Assembly: GCA_020024475.1 (NCBI GenBank)
Contig: JAHHTS010000127.1
Location: 1-5,618, forward strand
Reading direction: 5' to 3'
DNA from: Oscillospiraceae bacterium
GTDB taxonomy: Bacteria; Bacillota; Clostridia; Oscillospirales; Ruminococcaceae
DNA length: 5,618 bases
Below, piece after piece: positions 1 through 5,541 of this stretch. Numbering within the stretch: the stretch's first letter is position 1; each line of letters begins with the position of its first letter. The notes beneath the pieces were generated by a model. That model worked only from the letters and a program-made list of their open reading frames with translations. It was not told where the DNA came from and did no database searches. A program made the position numbers and the translations under genes.

Positions 1-110
1 CAGTTATTAGTTCCTGAATGCATACAATCATGCAGACAATCATCTGGATCACAATACTGTACTTCAATGTCTAATGTTTCTTCCTGTACTACTTGTTCTA
101 AATTTTTCAT
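1..110 (-). CDS. Small Cys-rich peptide, putative RiPP precursor (3' end cut by window edge)
   Basis: This reading frame is open from an ATG at 110-108 to the window edge, giving 36 complete codons plus a partial TG_ codon (Cys, Trp or stop). The first part, MKNLEQVVQEETLDIEVQ, is acidic, Cys-free and leader-like, and its TLDIEV stretch loosely recalls the LD-containing recognition boxes of some modified-peptide leaders. From residue 19 the character changes: YCDPDDCLHDCMHSGTNN has Cys at 20, 25 and 29 with Asp and His between them. A very strong ribosome binding site (AAAGGAGG, 127-120) lies 9 bases before the ATG. The gene follows the permease on the same strand after 57 bases with no hairpin between, so it may be the third gene of the ABC operon or have its own promoter. 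I recognise no named family. A RiPP precursor is the best reading; the start of a longer Cys-rich or metal-binding protein remains possible because the end is not visible. Confidence 0.68.
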   Translation of the reverse strand, partial: MKNLEQVVQEETLDIEVQYCDPDDCLHDCMHSGTNN

Positions 111-119
111 ACTCTTTCG

Positions 120-127
120 CCTCCTTT
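120..127 (-). promoter_or_regulatory. Strong ribosome binding site of the Cys-rich peptide
   Basis: AAAGGAGG on the minus strand, 9 bases before the ATG at 110. It matches the anti-Shine-Dalgarno sequence closely, which is the main evidence that this short frame is translated, and at a high rate. Confidence 0.75.
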
Positions 128-136
128 CCACACAAT

Positions 137-165
137 TTTATATTTAATAAACTTAAATATCCAAA
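137..165 (-). promoter_or_regulatory. Possible promoter for the Cys-rich peptide
   Basis: On the minus strand, TTTGGA (165-160) and TATAAA (142-137) are separated by 17 bases, just after the permease stop codon and upstream of the peptide's ribosome binding site. The -10 is fair and the -35 poor, and the region is AT-rich enough for chance matches. It would allow the peptide to be expressed apart from the ABC genes. Confidence 0.25.
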
Positions 166-167
166 TT

Positions 168-2741
168 CTATCCCTCAATTCTAAGTTTTTCTACGATGCT
201 TCCCTTACTAAATACTTTATACAATAATTTAGGTAAAAATATTGTTAGTATAATAATAATTCCACTTATAAGAATAGCGGGCCACATTGCCATATCAAAA
301 CGCATAAACCATATATCTTCGCAAATCGGACCAATCAATAAAAAACCTGTTACTAATGAACACAATATACCTAAAAGAGCTGCATAAACAGAATGTAGCA
401 GGCTTTCTCCTGTTATCAAAACTTCAATCTGTTTTTTGCTCATTCCTACACTTTCCATTATGGCAAATTCTCTTCTCCGACTCAAAATATTTGCAATTGT
501 CAAATTCAAAAAATTGATAAGACCTGAAATTCCAATAATACAACCAACAACAATTCCCACTGCATAAATTGTATTTTTCATACTTTCCATATCCCGTATT
601 ATCAACTCGGCAGAACTAAATCCAACTTTTCCTTCAAAATCTTCAACGAATGCTTCAATCTCCGATGAAATTTGTTTCATATTTTCTTTATCGACATTGA
701 ATGTATAATTCATGATTGTTGGATTTTGATATAAATCTACAAATGACTTTTGGGAAAAATAGAACATCGGTGCATCTCCTCCGACAATATTTATACCTGT
801 CGTCATATTAGGAGCCTCATATTCTGTCGGGCTAACATACGCATGCGCAATAACCGTATAAAGTTTTTCTTCATCATCAACAAAAACCTTTATTTTATCA
901 CCTAAATTGCATTGAAATTTTCTCGTACCTTTTGTACGTGAAACAGGCAATGCTTCTATCAAGAAATTCTCTTGTTCCATTTTTTGAAAAATATTATTCT
1001 GCTCTATACCTGCAATAGAGTCTACTAAATTCATTCTCTGGTAAACATTTCCATCTATTCCATAGACATTACAAATTGGTAAATTATTATTTCCCAGTAT
1101 TATACGCCCATTTTCTGTAGTTGCCATCTTCACTCCATTTTCAGATATAATTTCATCTTGTATTGGTGCATTATAATTAAATGTAACGTTTAAATCATCT
1201 AATGTATTTTTATATATAATCCCGTCCTCATTAATTTTAAAGTTTGCCTTAATGCTATCTATTACTTGGGGTTCTAAACCATCACTATGTCTTGTATAAG
1301 CTTTTAACTTATTAAATAGGTTGCCATTTCCGATTTCAATATCCACTGCGCTTTGTAGGCTAACACCTTTTTCTACGCTAATACTATTAACTAAAATAAA
1401 AACCGAATTAAAGAATACACAGCATAAGGCCATAGATATAATAATAAAAATACTTCTTTTTCTGTTTCTCTTAAAATTATCATTTGCCATTTTAATCATG
1501 CTAAATTTATGTGTTTTTTTCTTTTTCTTATTTTTTCTTATTCCTGTTTCCCTTATAGCTACCAATGGGGAAACTTTAGATATAATACGTAATGGTTTAC
1601 CAATACTTATTTTAACCGTTACAATCGTAAATATCGTTGCCACAACAAAAATCAACGGATTTGGTGCTATTACTATTTCTGTTCTTAAATATTCACTTGC
1701 AATAGTACTCACTGCAAACGGTAAAATAGATTTACCAATAAAATACCCCGTAACTAAACCAATTGGTATTCCCAGCACAAGTAACCACAATGTCTGGATT
1801 TTAACAAGTAATGCAATCTGAGATTGCGCCGTGCCAATAGTTTTAAGTAGTCCATAATTTTTTATATCCTGCATAGCCGAAATAGAATAAATATTATTAA
1901 TGAGCAAATAACCTGCCAAAACAAATAAAACTATAAAGATAATCACTACGCCAATCACAGAAAAATCCAATTGTGGATTTGTAATTAAATTCACTGCGCC
2001 AGATACAACATCTTTTCCTTTTTTCTCGTTAAAACCTTCAATGATCTTATTTATTTGTTGCTCCACGTTCTTTTTAGATTCAAAAATCACCTCTGAAAAA
2101 TACGTTCCAGCAAATTCCATGTCCTCATCGTATGTATAGGGAAACAAAGATTCATTTTTATTCATAAACTCCTCTGACACTAGCAATACACTAACTTGTG
2201 AACTGCTAGCTTCCCACCACCCAGAAACTGTCATTTCATAAACGTAATGTTCTTCTCTTAAATCAAATTCTATCCTGACCTTTTCTCCTATTTTTGGCGT
2301 TACGCCTAAACTTTCTAATGCTTTATCTGTAGTAGCAATCTCATTAGCCTTTTTCGGTGCTTTCCCATGCGTTGGTCTATTAAAAGTTAATTCCTGCTCT
2401 ATTTGATCCATATAATCAATTTCAACATTATGATTCTTTGTATTACTTGCAAATCCTATCGGTCTTCGACAACCACTAACTTTTATATCGCTATTTTCCT
2501 GCAACTGCTCAAACTCATTTTTTGTTAAATATCTTATATCTCCATCTGCTTTACTTCCCTTTTGCATTTGCATAGTAGTCTGTATTGATTGATATGTTCC
2601 AGTACAGATTGTTAACATAGAAGTAAATAGCATAGTGGTTAGTATAATTGCCAAAATAGTAATGATATTTCGTGTTTTACTTTTTCCAAAATTCTTTTTT
2701 GCAAGATTAAAGATACACTTTTTATTTCTAATCAAATACAC
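168..2741 (-). CDS. ABC transporter permease with two FtsX-like domains (MacB/LolE-like, 8 TM)
   Basis: Membrane subunit of an ABC transporter, 857 residues. Hydrophobic segments fall near residues 26-46, 261-283, 309-335, 358-378, 430-452, 723-748, 780-806 and 818-838. This is the two-half FtsX layout, with large extracytoplasmic domains at about 47-260 and 453-722. The halves are an internal duplication: FNLAKKNFGKSKTRN (11-25) is echoed by IKMANDNFKRNRKRS (416-430). FtsX coupling motifs appear at 290-309 (QDIKNYGLLKTIGTAQSQI) and about 755-772 (RRREFAIMESVGMSKKQ). Members of this family move or sense peptides, lipids or antibiotics at the outer membrane face by mechanotransmission. The topology differs from classical BceB permeases, which have 10 TM and one large loop. 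The start is taken as GTG at 2741, 13 bases after the ATPase stop, with a run of seven G's serving as ribosome binding site; this start is not certain. The stop is TAG. Family is secure; the substrate is inferred to be a peptide. Confidence 0.95.
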   Translation of the reverse strand: MYLIRNKKCIFNLAKKNFGKSKTRNIITILAIILTTMLFTSMLTICTGTYQSIQTTMQMQKGSKADGDIRYLTKNEFEQLQENSDIKVSGCRRPIGFASNTKNHNVEIDYMDQIEQELTFNRPTHGKAPKKANEIATTDKALESLGVTPKIGEKVRIEFDLREEHYVYEMTVSGWWEASSSQVSVLLVSEEFMNKNESLFPYTYDEDMEFAGTYFSEVIFESKKNVEQQINKIIEGFNEKKGKDVVSGAVNLITNPQLDFSVIGVVIIFIVLFVLAGYLLINNIYSISAMQDIKNYGLLKTIGTAQSQIALLVKIQTLWLLVLGIPIGLVTGYFIGKSILPFAVSTIASEYLRTEIVIAPNPLIFVVATIFTIVTVKISIGKPLRIISKVSPLVAIRETGIRKNKKKKKTHKFSMIKMANDNFKRNRKRSIFIIISMALCCVFFNSVFILVNSISVEKGVSLQSAVDIEIGNGNLFNKLKAYTRHSDGLEPQVIDSIKANFKINEDGIIYKNTLDDLNVTFNYNAPIQDEIISENGVKMATTENGRIILGNNNLPICNVYGIDGNVYQRMNLVDSIAGIEQNNIFQKMEQENFLIEALPVSRTKGTRKFQCNLGDKIKVFVDDEEKLYTVIAHAYVSPTEYEAPNMTTGINIVGGDAPMFYFSQKSFVDLYQNPTIMNYTFNVDKENMKQISSEIEAFVEDFEGKVGFSSAELIIRDMESMKNTIYAVGIVVGCIIGISGLINFLNLTIANILSRRREFAIMESVGMSKKQIEVLITGESLLHSVYAALLGILCSLVTGFLLIGPICEDIWFMRFDMAMWPAILISGIIIILTIFLPKLLYKVFSKGSIVEKLRIEG

Positions 2742-2746
2742 CTTAT

Positions 2747-2753
2747 CCCCCCC
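2747..2753 (-). repeat. G7 homopolymer serving as ribosome binding site of the permease
   Basis: Seven consecutive G's on the minus strand lie between the ATPase stop codon and the GTG start of the permease, ending 5 bases before the GTG. This is an unusual Shine-Dalgarno element and a slippage-prone tract. An ATG at 2755-2753 overlaps the ATPase TAA as TAATG, but it is out of frame with the permease by one base. Confidence 0.6.
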
Positions 2754-2754
2754 A

Positions 2755-3423
2755 TTATATGTCTATAATTTTCCCGTCCTGGATTCTAATAATTCTATCC
2801 GTCATTTGAGCCAAATTCATATTATGCGTAATCATAACAATAGTCTGACAAAATCGCTGACTTGTTTGTTTCAATAAACCCATTACTTCAAGACTTGATT
2901 GTGTGTCAAGATTTCCTGTCGGTTCGTCAGCCAAGATGATAGCCGGTTTTGTAATCAAAGCTCTGGCAATTGCAACTCTCTGCTGTTGCCCACCTGATAG
3001 ATTTCCAGGAAGATTCTCCAATTTTTTATCAATGCCCAAAATTGTTACAATTTTGCTCAAAAAATCTCTATCTATATCATTTCCGTCTAATTCTACTGGA
3101 AAGACAATGTTTTCATAAACATTTAATGTTGGAATTAAATTATAATTTTGAAAAACAAATCCAATGTTCCTCCTGCGAAAAACCGTTAGTTCTTCTTCAT
3201 TTAATTGTCCTATTTTTTTGCCTTTTACTAAAACACTCCCAGAAGTTGGTATGTCTAATCCACCAATCATATTTAATAATGTAGATTTTCCACTCCCCGA
3301 AGCGCCAACGATAGCAACAAATTCCCCTTTTTTTATCTCTAAAGAAACCCCATCTAAAGCTTTTGTAATATATTCACCGGAATCATAATATTTTTTCAAT
3401 TCCTTTGTTTCAAGTATAGTCAT
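2755..3423 (-). CDS. ABC transporter ATP-binding protein (MacB/LolD/BceA-type)
   Basis: Cytoplasmic ATPase, 222 residues, the usual length for this subfamily. It powers the FtsX-type permease encoded just downstream. All catalytic motifs are present: Walker A GASGSGKST (40-48), Q-loop Gln92 in FVFQNYNLIP, signature LSGGQQQRV (142-150), Walker B AIILADEPTG (161-170) with catalytic Glu167, D-loop NLD (171-173) and switch His200. The FVFQNYNLIPTLNVYENI and ADEPTGNLD wording is typical of the MacB/LolD/BceA group that pairs with FtsX-like permeases in peptide export, lipoprotein release or antimicrobial-peptide resistance. The ATG at 3423 has GGAGG 10 bases upstream. The stop is followed by 13 bases before the permease start, so the two are co-transcribed and probably translationally linked. 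Nothing is missing, so an active enzyme is expected. Function beyond ATP hydrolysis depends on the permease. Confidence 0.97.
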   Translation of the reverse strand: MTILETKELKKYYDSGEYITKALDGVSLEIKKGEFVAIVGASGSGKSTLLNMIGGLDIPTSGSVLVKGKKIGQLNEEELTVFRRRNIGFVFQNYNLIPTLNVYENIVFPVELDGNDIDRDFLSKIVTILGIDKKLENLPGNLSGGQQQRVAIARALITKPAIILADEPTGNLDTQSSLEVMGLLKQTSQRFCQTIVMITHNMNLAQMTDRIIRIQDGKIIDI

Positions 3424-3482
3424 GCTGTTACTTCCTCCATTCTAGAATTTTTAGTTTTTATAAGTCAACACTCCTATAAGAT

Positions 3483-3568
3483 TTAAACTGTAATTGTTTT
3501 GGGTTGCTTATGTACATAGCAGTATTTACAAGCTAAATTGCATCTTTCGGTTAGCCTGTAATGTTCAT
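3483..3568 (-). pseudogene. Remnant of a radical SAM enzyme 5' end (peptide-maturase style)
   Basis: Between stops, the minus strand carries a 33-codon frame (3584-3486, stop TAA 3485-3483) containing HYRLTERCNLACKYCYVHK. Cys codons at 3542-3540, 3530-3528 and 3521-3519 form the exact CxxxCxxC motif that holds the [4Fe-4S] cluster of radical SAM enzymes, with the flanking LT-x-x-CN-x-x-C-x-YCY wording typical of N-termini of RiPP maturases. A strong ribosome binding site (AAAGGAGG, 3583-3576) sits 7 bases before an ATG at 3568, but that ATG reads only MNITG and stop, one base out of the radical SAM frame. Adding one G after the ATG would give MEHYRLTERCNLACKYCYV. The frame ends about 10 residues after the last Cys, so roughly the whole enzyme is missing. 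It lies directly upstream of the ABC operon on the same strand. I read it as a frameshifted and deleted maturase gene; a sequencing error could explain the frameshift but not the truncation. Confidence 0.72.
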
Positions 3569-3575
3569 ACGGTTT

Positions 3576-3583
3576 CCTCCTTT
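3576..3583 (-). promoter_or_regulatory. Strong ribosome binding site of the radical SAM remnant
   Basis: AAAGGAGG on the minus strand, 7 bases before the ATG at 3568. Well preserved although the only frame it now serves is five codons long (MNITG). This indicates that the start region of a real gene is still in place. Confidence 0.7.
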
Positions 3584-3591
3584 CTTAGATT

Positions 3592-3623
3592 AGTATACTT
3601 ACAAAATCTTACCAAATTATTAC
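3592..3623 (-). promoter_or_regulatory. Probable regulator-activated promoter of the leftward operon with GTAA direct repeats
   Basis: On the minus strand a -10 box TATACT (3597-3592) lies about 9 bases upstream of the ribosome binding site at 3583, and there is no recognisable -35 hexamer at normal spacing. Instead, three GTAA units (3623-3620, 3612-3609, 3602-3599) recur at 11- and 10-base steps up to the -10. Direct repeats at about one helical turn overlapping a missing -35 are what OmpR-family activators typically bind. The divergent response regulator gene is the obvious candidate protein. The start point would be near 3585, giving a very short leader for the remnant ORF and a leader of about 160 bases for the ATPase. 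Confidence 0.45.
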
Positions 3624-3657
3624 ATTAGAAAAATATTTTATCTGAAAAAAATCATTA

Positions 3658-3686
3658 TTTACTTTTGCATTTTTTACAATTATAAT
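3658..3686 (+). promoter_or_regulatory. Likely promoter of the two-component genes
   Basis: A perfect TATAAT at 3681-3686 has TTTACT (4 of 6 matches to TTGACA) 17 bases upstream at 3658-3663. Transcription would start near 3693, leaving a leader of about 68 bases before the response regulator. Further TTAC units at 3659-3662 and 3674-3677 lie inside the promoter and could allow autoregulation, but their spacing (15 bases) is not that of the repeat cluster at 3599-3623. Confidence 0.5.
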
Positions 3687-3760
3687 ACATCTTGAAAACC
3701 GTAAATGCTCTTTATGGTATAGAAAAACTTAGAAATTTAGAAGAGAAGGAGTGAGAAACT

Positions 3761-4435
3761 ATGCACCGTATCTTAATCATTGAAGATGATTTCTCCTTAA
3801 ATAATACCTTGACTTATAACTTGCGTACAGCTGGTTATACTGTTGACTCCGCATATAATGCACAAGAAGCCTTTGGATATTTAAAACAGTATCATTACAT
3901 TCTTCTGATTTTGGATATTAATCTTCCTGACGGAAATGGCTTTGAATTATATTTAGAATTGAAAGAAAAATCAAATGCCAGTATTATCTTTTTAACAGCA
4001 AATGATTTAGAAAATGACATAGTGAAAGGATTTGACTTAGGTGCTGATGACTATATTACAAAACCTTTTTCACCTATAGTTTTGCAAAAGAAAATAGCTG
4101 TTTTAACAAAATATATCACAGAAAAACAAAAGGAAACGGTATATGAAGACAGTAATCTCTGTATCAATTTTTCGCAAATGACGGCAATGCTGGACAAAGT
4201 TTCCCTTGAACTCTCCCCTTTGGAATACCGTATTCTGCAATATTTTATAAGAAATAAAAAACATATTTTAAAACGAGATCAGCTTCTAGAGCACCTCTGG
4301 GATTTCTCCGAAAACTTTGTAGGTGATACTTCCCTAAATACTGCCATCAGCAGACTCCGAAAAAAAATCGAAGCCAACGGGCATCGTTATATAAAAACAA
4401 TCTATGGAACCGGATATATGTGGATAGGTGACTGA
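3761..4435 (+). CDS. OmpR/PhoB-family response regulator
   Basis: DNA-binding response regulator of a two-component system, 224 residues, standard length. The receiver domain (about 2-118) has the acidic pocket Glu8-Asp9-Asp10, phospho-acceptor Asp52 in LDINLPDGNG, Thr79 in FLTA and Lys101 in ITKPF. The C-terminal winged helix (about 128-222) has recognition helix TSLNTAISRLRKKIE (190-204) and the wing TIYGTGYMW (213-221). The wording is close to regulators that pair with intramembrane-sensing kinases and antimicrobial-peptide ABC transporters (BceR/VanR-like), but the exact subfamily cannot be fixed by eye. AAGGAG (3746-3751) lies 9 bases before the ATG. It is transcribed divergently from the ABC genes and overlaps no other gene; its stop TGA is one base before the kinase ATG, so the pair is translationally coupled. 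Likely targets are the GTAA repeats in the shared control region. Confidence 0.97.
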   Translation: MHRILIIEDDFSLNNTLTYNLRTAGYTVDSAYNAQEAFGYLKQYHYILLILDINLPDGNGFELYLELKEKSNASIIFLTANDLENDIVKGFDLGADDYITKPFSPIVLQKKIAVLTKYITEKQKETVYEDSNLCINFSQMTAMLDKVSLELSPLEYRILQYFIRNKKHILKRDQLLEHLWDFSENFVGDTSLNTAISRLRKKIEANGHRYIKTIYGTGYMWIGD

Positions 4436-4436
4436 T

Positions 4437-5477
4437 ATGAAAAAAACATTTTCTTTAAAAAAAGTATATATTGTAATTTCCATGCTATTTCTATTGATAT
4501 TTTCAGGAACTTATATTATATTGTGTACACTTACATCAGATCCTAAAATATTTTTGCTTTTTACCGTTTTTACTGCCCTTCTGCTTATCTGTGTATGCAT
4601 TCTTTTTTGTACAATTTCCCACAAGCTCACCTTGTTTACTCGTGAACTTCATAAAACATTGGACAGCATGATTGAAGGAACTTATTTTTCCCCTGATGAA
4701 AAGTATGATGAAACTTTACTATCACAGATCAATCATCACTTAGGCAGGCTGTACAGCATATTAGAAAATACCAAAAACTCTGTAAACGCCGAAAAAGTAC
4801 AACTACAGCAGTTAATTTCTGATATTTCACATCAGTTAAAAACTCCCATGACCACTCTGCGCCTGACAGAGTCCGCTATGGAAAACTCCATTACAAAGCC
4901 GCAGGAACTACAGACCTTATTTCACACCAATACCACACAACTTAACAAACTGGAATTTTTAATCTCTTCCCTGATAAAAATCTCCCGCTTAGAAACAGGT
5001 GTAATAAACCTTTCCCCAAGCTATCAAACGATTGGTGATACTATTCTCACGGCATTGGAAAATATCGTCTTAGCAGCTGATCAGAAGAACATTCAAATCT
5101 CTTTTAATTACTCAGAAGATTTTAAAGTGTATCATGATCCCAAATGGACTTCAGAAGCACTGTATAATATCCTAGATAATGCTGTAAAATACACAAATGA
5201 AAATGGACATATTTCCATAGAACTTTTTACTCTGGAAAACTATACTAAAATAGCAATTACGGATTCCGGTATCGGCATCAAAGAATCGGAAATCCCAAAA
5301 CTTTTCCAGCGTTTCTACCGCTCTCCCTCTGTCAAAAACTTACCAGGAGTTGGAGTTGGACTACATCTGGCACAAGACATTATCCGCCGACAATATGGTT
5401 TTATTCATGTGCTTTCTACACTCAACGTTGGCAGTACCTTTGAAGTTTGGCTTGTTAATTCAGACTCTCCTAAATAA
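4437..5477 (+). CDS. Sensor histidine kinase with short extracellular loop (intramembrane-sensing type)
   Basis: Membrane histidine kinase, 346 residues from the ATG at 4437, partner of the response regulator just upstream. Two hydrophobic segments (about 9-31 and 38-59) are separated by only 6-8 residues, so there is essentially no extracellular sensor domain. A linker (about 60-115) leads to the H-box with phospho-acceptor His132 in SDISHQLKTPM, then N-box NILDNAVKYT (244-253), G1 ITDSGIGI with Asp276, F-box LFQRFYRS and G2 GVGVGL (304-309); all ATP-binding motifs are intact. Such kinases sense within the membrane or are controlled by a partner ABC transporter, as in BceS-BceAB; the divergent FtsX-type transporter is the natural partner here. 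I chose ATG 4437 because AGGTG (4426-4430) sits 6 bases upstream; a GTG at 4428 in the same frame would add three residues and overlap the regulator by 8 bases. Confidence 0.95.
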   Translation: MKKTFSLKKVYIVISMLFLLIFSGTYIILCTLTSDPKIFLLFTVFTALLLICVCILFCTISHKLTLFTRELHKTLDSMIEGTYFSPDEKYDETLLSQINHHLGRLYSILENTKNSVNAEKVQLQQLISDISHQLKTPMTTLRLTESAMENSITKPQELQTLFHTNTTQLNKLEFLISSLIKISRLETGVINLSPSYQTIGDTILTALENIVLAADQKNIQISFNYSEDFKVYHDPKWTSEALYNILDNAVKYTNENGHISIELFTLENYTKIAITDSGIGIKESEIPKLFQRFYRSPSVKNLPGVGVGLHLAQDIIRRQYGFIHVLSTLNVGSTFEVWLVNSDSPK

Positions 5478-5485
5478 AGAGCCAA

Positions 5486-5541
5486 ATAACAAACCCGCCA
5501 ACCCTTATATTTAGGGTTGACGGGTTTGTTATACTCTTTTT
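5486..5541 (+). terminator. Rho-independent terminator after the kinase gene
   Basis: A 20-base arm (5486-5505) pairs with 5513-5532 around a 7-base loop TATATTT, with a single C/A mismatch. It is followed by a T-rich stretch ending in five T's (5537-5541). It starts 8 bases after the kinase stop. The long stem could also end transcription arriving from the right, although the minus-strand U-run is weaker. Confidence 0.92.

Noticed and set aside
1321..1821. Long plus-strand open frame of 166 codons antisense to the permease.
   Set aside because: It is a shadow of the hydrophobic permease gene on the opposite strand, with no ribosome binding site and low-complexity hydrophobic translation.
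2635..3388. Several overlapping plus-strand open frames opposite the ATPase and its junction with the permease.
   Set aside because: They are antisense shadows of genes with complete catalytic motifs; none has a plausible ribosome binding site or recognisable domain.
3439..3468. Minus-strand TTGACT (3468-3463) and TAGAAT (3444-3439) with an 18-base spacer, resembling a promoter for the ATPase.
   Set aside because: Transcription would start at about 3432, after the GGAGG ribosome binding site at 3438-3434, leaving the ATPase message without it. The spacing is therefore unworkable for this gene.
3509..3518. Perfect palindrome TATGTACATA in the control region, a possible operator.
   Set aside because: It lies within the YCYVH codons of the radical SAM remnant and is explained by that coding origin; no second copy is seen near either promoter.
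4428..4436. GTG start for the histidine kinase, three codons upstream of the chosen ATG.
   Set aside because: It has no good ribosome binding site, whereas the ATG at 4437 has AGGTG six bases upstream and follows the regulator stop by one base. Kept as an alternative only.
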